Origin: Gammaproteobacteria bacterium
GTDB taxonomy: Bacteria > Pseudomonadota > Gammaproteobacteria > Ga0077536
DNA length: 64,000 nt
Direction: 5' to 3'
Assembly (NCBI GenBank): GCA_024235015.1
Contig: JACKNG010000009.1
Coordinates: 1 to 64,000 of the forward strand
The first letter of the stretch is position 1, and every line of letters starts with the position of its first letter. This document shows positions 34,411 through 41,896 of the stretch, piece by piece. The notes beneath the pieces are model-generated. The model did not search any database. It was not told where the DNA came from and worked only from the letters and a program-made list of their open reading frames with translations. Position numbers and translations under genes: made by a program.

Positions 34411-34709
34411 TGAGACCCCGCCGGATTATAGCCACCACGATTCGTGGCCCTGTATGAGAAGTCAAAGGTCACAGCGGCTGGTAAAAGCGCTGCTGTCGGA
34501 ATCGCCATGTTGTTCATGAAAAGCCCGCCCCGGAAGCCTCCATCGAGTTGATTGACGAATGACTTCACCCTCAGGAACGGATTCTCGCGGAGGCCTCTGA
34601 CAAGCATGTCGGTTAAACGCGCGGTTGCGTCCGATGTTGAGAATACCTTCGGTGTTACGGGAACCCCACTAAAGGTATTGTCTTCAAGCACTGCCGACGC
34701 GTTCACCAC
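34389..34709 (-). CDS. hypothetical protein, upstream part of a split gene
   Basis: A 106-aa frame starting at GTG 34709 (MVNASAVLEDNTFSGVPVTP). It contains LRENPFLRVKSFVNQLDGGF and TFDFSYRATNRGGYNPAGSQ, after which the frame ends in WRKLCK. No family is recognised. It starts about 100 bp inside the cassette-like boundary at 34816, and its GC content is low for this genome. Confidence 0.5.
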   Translation of the reverse strand: MVNASAVLEDNTFSGVPVTPKVFSTSDATARLTDMLVRGLRENPFLRVKSFVNQLDGGFRGGLFMNNMAIPTAALLPAAVTFDFSYRATNRGGYNPAGSQWRKLCK

Positions 34710-34815
34710 GCATGAGAGCGAGATTGACTAGACACCTGTTGTGACTCGATTCGAGGTCATGGCAACTTTCCTTATCGTGCCTTCGCACATGATTCAACAA
34801 CAGGGTCACGCGGCC

Positions 34816-34878
34816 CAACATCTGTTAACCCACACTTGTCCGCTCCTGCCTTCGCTACGGTTCCGGTCGTCGCCCACG
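34816..34878 (-). other. truncated attC of the same family as at the left edge
   Basis: GCCCAAC (34816-34822) is an R-type core site. Read on the minus strand, the sequence GAGCGGACAAGTG, GGTTAACAG and TTGGGC follows the right half of the attC sites at 81 and 826. The stretch GGCGACGACCGGA matches their centre. The other half has been lost next to the stop of the GST-like gene at 34883, so the site is a remnant that marks this gene as a former cassette. Confidence 0.6.
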
Positions 34879-34882
34879 CCCG

Positions 34883-35869
34883 CTACATATGCCCATCGCT
34901 AAAGGTATCGCCCAGTCCGATTGACCGCAGCCAATGTTTGGCAGTTTCGCGCTCTCTCCGCTCGAATTGGCCGATGTGCGCAACCAGCATCTGGCGGCTT
35001 CGCTCCGGGTACGCTCGCGAGAGATAACTCACGGGCTCACCGTAAATATCTACTTGGAACGTCTTTTCCCCGGCCGCCTGTGCGTCCCTGTTGCCTAATG
35101 CGAACGGAGAATAAGTGGACGGCATCTCGTTCAAAACGTATTGCGCGAACGGAGTCGGCTCGGAAAATTCAGCGAGATCACCACCGCCATCCCACTGGTC
35201 CGCTCTCGTTTCACACCATTCCAGAACTGCAGGAAACCCCGCCACGATTCGCTTTGGATCGGGGTCCATATTTGTATGAGCACGAAGTCCACCGAGCACG
35301 ATGCAATCTAATGCCGTGGGCCTGTCACCTAGTAAGTACGCGCTCTGCTTGAGTTGCGCTTCTGCTGCTTCCAGGATTCCCAGATACTCCGATTCCGCGG
35401 CATCCCTTTGATGTTGCGGCTCGGTTCCCGTCGCACGGCATGCGCGGGGTCCCCAATCCAGCATGTACTCCACGGCTGATTCGTTGTCGCCGCCGATTCG
35501 CCGTGATGCGAAGCGCGCGCTCTCTGGATAGTGCCAACGGTAATGAACCATGACCCGTGAGACCCATTCATCGAAGTATTCTTCGAGGATGTGGACCAGG
35601 AGACCAATGAGACCTGTCGGAAACATGCGGCGGGCAGGGAAGCGCCCGTCGAGCATGCGTATCAATGGAGTCGTATCCGCGAGCATCCAGTCCTCAGGCG
35701 TTTGCAAGACCGGAACCTGATGAGTGCCGCTGCGCGCCTCTATCCAGCCGGCGTTCTGCGCCGTCTTGGGCTTTCGCACGTAGTCGGCGTCATAGAAATT
35801 GAGCGCCGCCTCGAGTTTACGTGTGAAGAGACTGAGCTCCTCCCCATAGACTACGTATGGCCGGGACAT
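34883..35869 (-). CDS. glutathione S-transferase-like protein, 328 aa
   Basis: The N-terminal thioredoxin fold (MSRPYVVYGEELSLFTRKLE, then GTHQVPVLQTPEDWMLADTT) matches GST domains, and a long all-helical C-terminal region includes LLGDRPTALDCIVLGGLRAH, the usual GST helix. At 328 residues it is longer than standard GSTs because of about 90 additional C-terminal residues (FQVDIYGEPVSYLSRAYPER). The gene ends just before an attC remnant and has lower GC, so it was probably acquired as a cassette. Substrate is unknown. Confidence 0.75.
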   Translation of the reverse strand: MSRPYVVYGEELSLFTRKLEAALNFYDADYVRKPKTAQNAGWIEARSGTHQVPVLQTPEDWMLADTTPLIRMLDGRFPARRMFPTGLIGLLVHILEEYFDEWVSRVMVHYRWHYPESARFASRRIGGDNESAVEYMLDWGPRACRATGTEPQHQRDAAESEYLGILEAAEAQLKQSAYLLGDRPTALDCIVLGGLRAHTNMDPDPKRIVAGFPAVLEWCETRADQWDGGGDLAEFSEPTPFAQYVLNEMPSTYSPFALGNRDAQAAGEKTFQVDIYGEPVSYLSRAYPERSRQMLVAHIGQFERRERETAKHWLRSIGLGDTFSDGHM

Positions 35870-36015
35870 GCTGGCTCCGCGACTATTTCGGGATCACGGA
35901 TCGCCGGATCAGGGCTTCCGCCGCGACCGTCACTGCTCGTCCCCTTCGTTCCGGGGCCCATCGATTTGACTTGCTCATGGCGCCATCCTCTCAAGGTTCG
36001 GCGCTTCCGGGAATC

Positions 36016-36240
36016 CCGGCGCGGTTCAGTCGAACCGACGGGTTCTCACCAGGGCCACCCTCTCCAAATTCTGTTCTGCTCGCCGTCTTTACAGTCTCCG
36101 TGGCGTTACTTTCGAAGGCGGGATTGATTCGGAAACGCTTGCTGCGTTTCCTCACCCCTGCGGGGCGCCGGCGCTGCGCACCGACGTCCTGATCCGCTTC
36201 GCGGATCAGTCGAACCGACCGGTTCTCACCAGGGCCACCC
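36016..36240. repeat. right copy of the tRNA-Ser flank
   Basis: GAACCGACGGGTTCTCACCA at about 36031 is a direct repeat of 33118, and TCTCCAAATTCTG at 36061 begins a copy of the sequence that stands upstream of the real tRNA-Ser (36373 onward). The copy runs on through the GGGGCGCCGGCGCTGCG region to 36240. This marks the right boundary of the lower-GC block. Nothing coding is seen from 35870 to 36286. Confidence 0.75.
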
Positions 36241-36256
36241 GCACCCCCAAACGAAA

Positions 36257-36279
36257 AAGGGCCCGCGTTGCGGACCCTT
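36257..36279 (-). terminator. intrinsic terminator of tRNA-Ser
   Basis: On the minus strand AAGGGTCCGC, a short loop, GCGGGCCCTT and then TTTT form a strong hairpin plus T-run directly after the tRNA 3' end. A second copy, without its tRNA, lies at 33160-33187. Confidence 0.85.
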
Positions 36280-36286
36280 GTTCGTT

Positions 36287-36377
36287 TGGCGGAGAGGGCG
36301 GGATTCGAACCCGCGATACGGGGTTACCGTATACACACTTTCCAGGCGTGCGCCTTCAACCACTCGGCCACCTCTCC
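36287..36377 (-). tRNA. tRNA-Ser (anticodon GGA)
   Basis: The minus strand begins GGAGAGGTGGCCGAGTGGTT and folds into a class II tRNA. The acceptor stem is GGAGAGG/CCTCTCC, the anticodon arm CACGC-CTGGAAA-GTGTG places GGA as anticodon, a long variable arm follows, and the T-arm is GCGGGTTCGAATCCCGC. The 3' GCCA is encoded (36287-36290). It decodes UCC/UCU serine codons. This is the only intact tRNA in the window. Confidence 0.95.
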
Positions 36378-36656
36378 AAATTCTGTTCTGCTCGCCGTCT
36401 TTACAGTCTCCGTGCCGTTACTTTCGAAGGCGGGATTGATTCGGAAACGCTTGTTGCGTTTCCTCACCCCTACGGGGCGCCGGCACTATGCGCCGGCGTC
36501 CTGATTCGCTGCGCGAATCAGTCGAACCCGCGATACGGGGGTGCCATTTGCACACTTTCCAGGCGTGCGCCTTCAACCACTCGGCCACCTCTCCAAATTC
36601 TGTCCGGCTCGTCGTCTTTACAGTATCCGTGCCGTTACTTTCGAGGGCGGTGCTGC
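36373..36656. repeat. tandem copies of the tRNA-Ser upstream flank
   Basis: The block TCTCCAAATTCTG...CTTTACAGT...CGTTACTTTCGA occurs at 36061, 36373 and 36590, spaced 312 and 217 bp. The copies have diverged slightly. Together with the broken tRNA at 36521 they show repeated duplication of a unit made of terminator, tRNA-Ser and flank. Confidence 0.8.
36521..36595 (-). pseudogene. broken second copy of tRNA-Ser
   Basis: On the minus strand this begins like the intact tRNA (GGAGAGGTGGCCGAGTGGTT), keeps the D arm and the GGA anticodon arm, then diverges in the variable arm. It retains part of the T-arm (CGCGGGTTCGA) but lacks the 3' acceptor strand and CCA. It cannot make a functional tRNA. 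Confidence 0.85.
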
Positions 36657-36660
36657 AAAC

Positions 36661-36725
36661 GGGGACAGTATACTTTCGCGCCGCCCCGCAGCCGCGGCGA
36701 TGGGCCGTGCGAAAGTATACTGTCC
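36661..36725. repeat. second GACAGTATACTTTCGC hairpin element
   Basis: GGACAGTATACTTTCGCG (36663-36680) is mirrored by CGAAAGTATACTGTCC ending at 36725, with a GC-rich centre. The arms match the 77-bp hairpin at 18622-18698. It lies downstream of the last gene of the chemotaxis operon and may act as its terminator. Confidence 0.8.
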
Positions 36726-36789
36726 GCGCTTCCCGTGGCCGCAGTCGGGCGCCGAATTGTAACGGATCGTCGGGGTTTTGGCGCGCCGT

Positions 36790-37209
36790 TCAGGCGGCGG
36801 CGCGGAAGCGCGCCAGGCTCTGCAGGATCTCGGCTTCGCCTTCGGACAGCTCGCAGGTACGTACGACCTCGTCCAGCGCCAGGCCGGCGTTGAGCAGCTT
36901 CATGGCGTGTTCCAGGGCGACCTCGCGTTCGTCGCCGGGCTGGTGATGACGCAGGCGATCGATCTGCTTCTGCAGGGTCTCGCGCGAGCGCTCGGCATCG
37001 CCGATGCGGTCGCCGATGCGCCGCGAGCAGGACAACAGCGCGCCGAGGTCACGATCGAGGCGGGCAATCTGCTCGGCCTGCACTGCCAGCACGGCGTTGA
37101 GCCGGCGCGTACCGGCCAACAGGCGGGCGACGGCGTAAGCGGCGCCGGCCAGGGTGAGGCCGGAGACGGCCAGGACGGGATAGAAGAGTTGCTCGGTCAT
37201 GGGGCTCAC
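36790..37209 (-). CDS. DUF2802 protein at the end of the chemotaxis operon
   Basis: A 139-aa protein with one N-terminal membrane helix (YPVLAVSGLTLAGAAYAVAR) followed by a coiled-coil region (LAVQAEQIARLDRDLGALLS, RSRETLQKQIDRLRHH). The C-terminal EHAMKLLNAGLALDEVVRTC and LSEGEAEILQSL are typical of DUF2802, a family of unknown function found beside cheW in Pseudomonas-type flagellar clusters. GTG 37209 overlaps the stop of the small ORF before it (GTGA); ATG 37200 is the alternative. Confidence 0.85.
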   Translation of the reverse strand: MSPMTEQLFYPVLAVSGLTLAGAAYAVARLLAGTRRLNAVLAVQAEQIARLDRDLGALLSCSRRIGDRIGDAERSRETLQKQIDRLRHHQPGDEREVALEHAMKLLNAGLALDEVVRTCELSEGEAEILQSLARFRAAA

Positions 37210-37370
37210 GCGTAGGTATCGATGTGGGCGTCGTCATCCGGCCGCCGCTCGTCGTCGCGCGGCTGGCGGCGTTCGCGCTCGCGCGGTGCTTCGCGCCGCG
37301 CTTCTTCGTGCGGATCGACGCGCCGGACCGGGGTCGGTGGTGCCGGCGGCACGACGGCCTTGATGTCCAC
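37206..37370 (-). CDS. small charged protein between cheW and the DUF2802 gene
   Basis: A 54-residue ORF starting at GTG 37370 (VDIKAVVPPAPPTPVRRVDP) and ending DAHIDTYA. The middle is a run of Arg, Glu and Asp, and no fold is evident, so it is probably disordered. It fills exactly the space between cheW and the DUF2802 gene and overlaps the latter's GTG. The tail is the kind of short conserved motif seen in small proteins at this place in other clusters, but I cannot name a family. Confidence 0.5.
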   Translation of the reverse strand: MDIKAVVPPAPPTPVRRVDPHEEARREAPRERERRQPRDDERRPDDDAHIDTYA

Positions 37371-37384
37371 GGGCAGGCGGCGCG

Positions 37385-37861
37385 TCAGAACATGCTGATC
37401 GCGTCGCGCTCCTCCTCGCTGATGAGCTTGTTCAGGTCGATGAGGATCAGGATCTGGTCCTCGCGGCTGAACACGCCCTGGATGTAACGCGAACTGTCGT
37501 CGTTGCCGACGCTCGGCGCGGGGTCGATCTGCGAGGCGTTGATGTTGACCACCTCGGCCACGCTGTCGACCAGCAGGCCGACGGTGACCTTGCCCGATTC
37601 GATGACCATGATGCGTGACTGCTCGGTGACTTCACCCGGCATCAGGCCGAGCAGCTTGCGCATGTCGAGCACGGTGACCACGTTGCCACGCAGGTTGATG
37701 ATGCCGAGCACGAAGTGCGGCGCGCCGGGAACCGGCGCGACGTCGGTGATGCGCAGCACTTCCTGCACCTGCATGACGTTGATGCCATAGCCCTCGTCGG
37801 CCAGGCGGAAGGTGACCCAGCGCAGGAGCTCGTCGGGCTGTTCTTCGAATACTGCACTCAT
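37385..37861 (-). CDS. cheW: chemotaxis coupling protein
   Basis: A 158-aa CheW that links chemoreceptors to the CheA kinase. It has WVTFRLADEGYGINVMQVQE at the N-terminus, APHFVLGIINLRGNVVTVLD in the middle and GLLVDSVAEVVNI, the canonical CheW order with no extra domain. It lies downstream of parP in the cluster, as in Pseudomonas. Confidence 0.95.
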   Translation of the reverse strand: MSAVFEEQPDELLRWVTFRLADEGYGINVMQVQEVLRITDVAPVPGAPHFVLGIINLRGNVVTVLDMRKLLGLMPGEVTEQSRIMVIESGKVTVGLLVDSVAEVVNINASQIDPAPSVGNDDSSRYIQGVFSREDQILILIDLNKLISEEERDAISMF

Positions 37862-37951
37862 TGCGTTGTCCTCTGCTGTCCGGTGGCGTCAAGAAACGGT
37901 CACGCCGCGGGTTGTCGGTTTATCCCTTGCAGATTGCGTGCCAGGCTCGGC

Positions 37952-38419
37952 TCAGGCACTTGCCGCCGTGACCAGGCGCGCGCAGACCGCGGCGCGTTCG
38001 AGCACCAGGCTCGGCGGCGCGGCGATGGTGCCGGTGATCCAGGGCGCGTCGCCGCGCTCCGGCCGGGGCGTGATGGCGCCGGCCGCCAGGACCACGTCGC
38101 CCTCGGCCCGGCAAGGGCCGAGGCCGAAGCGGGTGCCGGCGAGATGGACCCAGGATTCGTGGCTGGCGTCGACCGTGGCCGCGGCCTGGTAGCGCGGCGG
38201 CACGATGACGGCCGCGCTGAGATACTCGCAGCCGCTCTCCGGGCTGCGCGTCACCGCGGCGACGTCGGTGCTCGCGATCGCGAAGCGCAGCTGGCCGACG
38301 CGGAACAACAGGTAGCGCGCGGCCAGCGCTTCCATGCGCAGCACGCGCTCCGGCGCGGGGTCGGCCTCGGCGTCGGCGTCGTCGAGATGCTCGGCGAAAT
38401 AGTTCTTGAGGATGTCCAT
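37952..38419 (-). CDS. parP: ParP-like CheW-domain protein
   Basis: A 155-aa protein with a divergent CheW-type domain (LAARYLLFRVGQLRFAIAST, WVHLAGTRFGLGPCRAEGDV). It lies between the ParC ATPase gene and cheW. In Vibrio and Pseudomonas this position encodes ParP, whose CheW-like domain binds CheA and receptors and, with ParC, holds chemosensory arrays at the pole. This one is short: only about 40 acidic residues precede the domain, where longer Pro-rich leaders are common. Start is ATG 38419. Confidence 0.8.
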   Translation of the reverse strand: MDILKNYFAEHLDDADAEADPAPERVLRMEALAARYLLFRVGQLRFAIASTDVAAVTRSPESGCEYLSAAVIVPPRYQAAATVDASHESWVHLAGTRFGLGPCRAEGDVVLAAGAITPRPERGDAPWITGTIAAPPSLVLERAAVCARLVTAASA

Positions 38420-38429
38420 CGTGTGATCG

Positions 38430-39224
38430 TCAGCCGGCGATGCGCAGGCGCTGGTTGCGCTTCTCGAGCAGGGCATCGAGCAGGCGGCCGTAGGCCTCGG
38501 CGCCGCGCGCCTCGGGTTGCCACACCGTCAAGGGCACGCCGAGCCGGCTCGCTTCGCGCAGCTGGGTGTCGACCGGGATGTAGTCCGGCCACAGGGTGAT
38601 GTCCTCGCGGCAGCGCAGCGACAGCAGGGTGTCGCGCGAGGCGCGGGTGCGGCGGTCGAACATGGTCGGTACGACGATGTTGGCGAGCTGGCGCCCGGTC
38701 GAGTTGTTGAACAGCTCGAGGGTGCGCATGAGCCGGTCGAGCGAACGCAGGGCGAGCTCCTCGGTCTGCATCGGCACGATCAACAGCTCGGCCGCGGCGA
38801 GCGCGTTGATGACCAGCATGCCGAGCGTCGGCGGGCAGTCGATCAGGCAATGGTCGTAGTCGTCGGCGACCTGCGGCAGGGCCCGCGCGAGCACCCGCCC
38901 CATGCCCTTGACCGCGCCGCAGCGGCGCTCGAGCGAGACCAGCGCGGTGGCCGCGGGGATCATCCAGATGCGTTCGCTGGACGTCTTGTGCACGACGCTC
39001 GGCACGGCGCGCGTGGTGCCGCTGGCGGCGGCCTCGAAGAGGTCGTGCACGCTGGGCGTCTCGGCATCCGGGTCGAAGCCGAAGTAGCTCGAGCAGGAGC
39101 CGTGCGGATCGAGATCGACGATCAGCACACGCTTGCCGCGGCGCGCCAGCGCGCCGGCCAGGTTGACCACGGTCGTGGTTTTGCCCACGCCGCCTTTCTG
39201 GGCCATCACTGTCCAGGTCTTCAT
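38430..39224 (-). CDS. parC: ParA-family ATPase for polar array placement
   Basis: A 264-aa MinD/ParA ATPase. The deviant Walker A is AQKGGVGKTTTVVNLAGALA at the N-terminus, Walker A' is VLIVDLDPHGSCSSYFG and Walker B is CLIDCPPTLGML. Its place between motD and parP identifies it as ParC, which localises ParP and the chemotaxis array, rather than a chromosome-partition protein. There is no parB or parS-like gene nearby. It overlaps motD by 4 bp and begins at ATG 39224. Confidence 0.92.
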   Translation of the reverse strand: MKTWTVMAQKGGVGKTTTVVNLAGALARRGKRVLIVDLDPHGSCSSYFGFDPDAETPSVHDLFEAAASGTTRAVPSVVHKTSSERIWMIPAATALVSLERRCGAVKGMGRVLARALPQVADDYDHCLIDCPPTLGMLVINALAAAELLIVPMQTEELALRSLDRLMRTLELFNNSTGRQLANIVVPTMFDRRTRASRDTLLSLRCREDITLWPDYIPVDTQLREASRLGVPLTVWQPEARGAEAYGRLLDALLEKRNQRLRIAG

Positions 39225-40081
39225 AACGTAATACCCTCCGGACCGGGGAGTTCTGTGACTCGTGAATAGGTGTTGGGTGGCAACGCCTCGCGCGCGGCGG
39301 CGGCCGCCAGGCTGGCCGCGACCGACGGGACCTGGCCATGACGGGCCACGGCCACGACCACGCGGCGATTGGCCGCACGGCCGGCGGCGCTGGCGTTGCT
39401 GGCCAGCGGATGGCGATCGCCGAGACCGGTGGCCGAGACCTGGTCGGCGTCGACCCCCGCGGCGACCAGCCGTGCCGCCACGGCGCCGGCCTGGGCCGCG
39501 GTGCGCTCCCAGGCCGACGGCTGCGCCGGCGTCACCGGCACGTCGTCGGTATAGGCCTCGACCCGCACCGGCACGCCGGCCGCGCGGGCCAGCGCGGCGA
39601 CGTCGTCGAGCAGCGGGCCGGCGGCGTCGGCCAGGCGCTGGCCGTCGCCGTCGAAGGCGAAGGCTGCCGGCAGTTCGAGTTCCGTCCAATCGGTGCTCTC
39701 GCGCACGGCGACGCCGACCGCCTCCTCGCGCCGCGCGAGCAGTGCGCGCAGGACCTCGGCGAGTTCCCGCGCGCTGACCTCGAACGGCAACTCGGCCCAC
39801 TCCTCCGCACCGCCCAGCACGGCCGGCGTCGCCGGCGGCGCGGCCGGCTTCCGCGGTGCGCGTTCCAGGCGCTCGACGACGTCGGGGTCGGCGAAGACCT
39901 CGACCAGGGCCGCCGACAACACGCGGAACTTGCCGTCGTTGAGCGATGACACCGAGTACATCACCACGAACAGGGCGAACAGCAGGGTGATGAAATCGGC
40001 GTAGGACAGCAGCCAGCGCTCGGCGTGCACCCCTTCGTCGGCATCGGTGTCGAGCAGTTCGGTGTGGAAGAAACGTCGCAT
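39221..40081 (-). CDS. motD: flagellar stator protein MotD (MotB type)
   Basis: A 286-aa stator B subunit. A single N-terminal helix, SYADFITLLFALFVVMYSVS, carries the proton-binding Asp. The C-terminal OmpA-like peptidoglycan-binding domain includes VRVEAYTDDVPVTP, LGDRHPLASNASAAGRAANR and RRVVV. The start is ATG 40081. It follows motC by 11 bp and overlaps parC by 4 bp, matching the Pseudomonas motCD arrangement. Confidence 0.92.
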   Translation of the reverse strand: MRRFFHTELLDTDADEGVHAERWLLSYADFITLLFALFVVMYSVSSLNDGKFRVLSAALVEVFADPDVVERLERAPRKPAAPPATPAVLGGAEEWAELPFEVSARELAEVLRALLARREEAVGVAVRESTDWTELELPAAFAFDGDGQRLADAAGPLLDDVAALARAAGVPVRVEAYTDDVPVTPAQPSAWERTAAQAGAVAARLVAAGVDADQVSATGLGDRHPLASNASAAGRAANRRVVVAVARHGQVPSVAASLAAAAAREALPPNTYSRVTELPGPEGITL

Positions 40082-40092
40082 GTCCCGTGCCT

Positions 40093-40845
40093 TCAGCCGG
40101 CGGCGAGCCCTTGCAGGCGCGCTTCGACCACGTAGGGGCTGTCGCCCTGGGCGATGGCGACCACGCCGACGGCAATCATCTCCTCGAGCCGCGACTGTTC
40201 GCGCACCAGCGCCTTGATCTTGTTGCCGGCCGGCAGGAACACCAGGTTGGCGAGGCCGACGCCGTACACCGTGGCGACGAAGGCCACCGCGATGCCTTCG
40301 CCGAGCCGCGAGGGATCGGCGAGGTTGTTCATGACCTGGATCAGGCCCATCACCGCACCGAGGATGCCGAGCGTCGGCGCGTAGCCGCCGATGCCGTCGA
40401 TGACGCGGGCGGCGCTGAGATCGCGGCGTTCGCGCGCCAGGCAATCGAGTTCCAGGGTTTCGCGGATGACCAACGGCTCGTTACCGTCGATGAGCAGCTG
40501 CAGCGCCTTGCGGGCATACAGGTCGGGCACCTTCTCGACCACCTTCTCCAGGCCCAGCAGGCCTTCGCGGCGTGCGATCTGCGACCAGCGCACGATCTCG
40601 CCCAGGATCGACGCCGTCGGCCGCTGCGGCGGGCTGAACACCCAGGCGAGCATGCGCATGGCGCGGACGAACACCGGCAGCGGTGACTGCAGCATGGCCG
40701 CGCCGAGGCTGCCGCCGACCACGATCAGGATGGCCGGGCCGTTGACCAGCGCGCGGAGCTGGCCACCCTCGAGGTGCTGGCCGAACAGGACCGCACCGAT
40801 GGCCACGACGATGCCGCCCAGGCTGAGCAGGTCGACGCGGTTCAT
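40093..40845 (-). CDS. motC: flagellar stator protein MotC (MotA type)
   Basis: A 250-aa stator A subunit with four membrane helices. Typical stretches are LLSLGGIVVAIGAVLFGQHL, NGPAILIVVGGSLGAAMLQS and the proline-containing GGYAPTLGILGAVMGLIQVM with the next helix GEGIAVAFVATVYGVGLANL. The cytoplasmic loop carries charged residues for rotor contact (RREGLLGLEKVVEKVPDLYA). It overlaps cheB by 4 bp at its start, ATG 40845. Confidence 0.94.
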   Translation of the reverse strand: MNRVDLLSLGGIVVAIGAVLFGQHLEGGQLRALVNGPAILIVVGGSLGAAMLQSPLPVFVRAMRMLAWVFSPPQRPTASILGEIVRWSQIARREGLLGLEKVVEKVPDLYARKALQLLIDGNEPLVIRETLELDCLARERRDLSAARVIDGIGGYAPTLGILGAVMGLIQVMNNLADPSRLGEGIAVAFVATVYGVGLANLVFLPAGNKIKALVREQSRLEEMIAVGVVAIAQGDSPYVVEARLQGLAAG

Positions 40846-41867
40846 GGTGCGGCCAGCAGGCGCGGCGCGATGGCGTCGCCGGGCAGCACGGCATCGGCGA
40901 GGCCGGCCTCGATGACCGCCCGCGGCATGCCGAAGACCGCCGAGGACGATTCGTCCTGCGCCCACACCGGGGCACCGGCGGCCTTGAGGCAGCCGCCGCC
41001 GGCGCGACCGTCGTCGCCCATGCCGGTGAGCACGATGGCGAGCACGCGCCGCCCGAACACCTCGGCGGCCGAGGCGAAAGTGCGATCGATGCACGGGCGA
41101 TAGCGCTCGACCTCGTCACCGACCACGCGCAGGCGCTTTTCGCCGCGGCCGACGAAGGTGGTCTGGCAACCACCCGGCGCGATGTAGGCGGTGCCGGGTT
41201 CGAGGCGGATACCGTCGCTGGCCAGGCGCACGCGGATGTCGCACTGGCCGTCGAGACGCTCGGCGAAGTAGCCGGTGAAACTGCCGGGCATGTGCTGGGC
41301 CACCACCACCGGCCGCGCGAACGCGGCAGGCAGCGCGGCGAGGATGCGCCCGACCAGCGGCGGGCCGCCGGTCGAGGCGCCGATGACGACACAGTCGACC
41401 TCTGCGCTGCCGCGGGTGAGACCGCGCGCCAGCGGCGCCACGCGGCGCGCGGCGTCGACCGGCGCGTCGCGCAGGGCGCCCAGGCGCTGACGCAGGCGGG
41501 CGCCGAAGCGACCGCGCTCGGCCGCGCTGGCCAGGGTCGGCTTGGTGATGAAATCGCCGGCGCCGGCATCGAGCGCGGCGAGCGTGGCCTCGGCGCCGGC
41601 GCGGGTCAGCGCCGAGATCATCAGGATCGGGACGGGGCGCGCCTGCATGATGCGGCGCACGGCATCGATGCCGTCCATCACCGGCATGGCGACATCCATG
41701 GTGACGACATCGGGTGCGAGCCGCGCGGCCAGGGCGACCGCGCTGCGACCGTCGCCGGCGCAGCCGACGACACGGTAGCCGGGATCAGCCTCCAGGCAGG
41801 CGGTGATCTGCTTGCGGAAGAAGGCCGAGTCGTCGACGACGAGGACGCGGGTGGGCGTGGTGCGCAT
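40842..41867 (-). CDS. cheB: chemotaxis methylesterase CheB
   Basis: A 341-aa response-regulator methylesterase that removes methyl groups from chemoreceptors when phosphorylated by CheA. The receiver has VVDDSAFFRK, the phosphoacceptor Asp58 in VTMDVAMPVMDG and ITKP. The catalytic domain shows Ser in GASTGGPP, His in AQHMPGSFTGYFAERLD and Asp in TGMGDDGRAGG. It begins at ATG 41867, 29 bp after cheA, and overlaps motC. Confidence 0.95.
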   Translation of the reverse strand: MRTTPTRVLVVDDSAFFRKQITACLEADPGYRVVGCAGDGRSAVALAARLAPDVVTMDVAMPVMDGIDAVRRIMQARPVPILMISALTRAGAEATLAALDAGAGDFITKPTLASAAERGRFGARLRQRLGALRDAPVDAARRVAPLARGLTRGSAEVDCVVIGASTGGPPLVGRILAALPAAFARPVVVAQHMPGSFTGYFAERLDGQCDIRVRLASDGIRLEPGTAYIAPGGCQTTFVGRGEKRLRVVGDEVERYRPCIDRTFASAAEVFGRRVLAIVLTGMGDDGRAGGGCLKAAGAPVWAQDESSSAVFGMPRAVIEAGLADAVLPGDAIAPRLLAAP

Positions 41868-41896
41868 GCTCGATTCCGGCTGTTCGCACCGCGTCT

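Noticed and set aside
38430..39224. Chromosome or plasmid partition ParA
   Set aside because: There is no parB or parS beside it, and its place between motD and a CheW-like gene fits the chemotaxis ParC role better.
40093..40845. ExbB/TolQ proton-channel protein
   Set aside because: The adjacent MotB-type gene with an OmpA-like domain and the che/fli context make it a flagellar stator.
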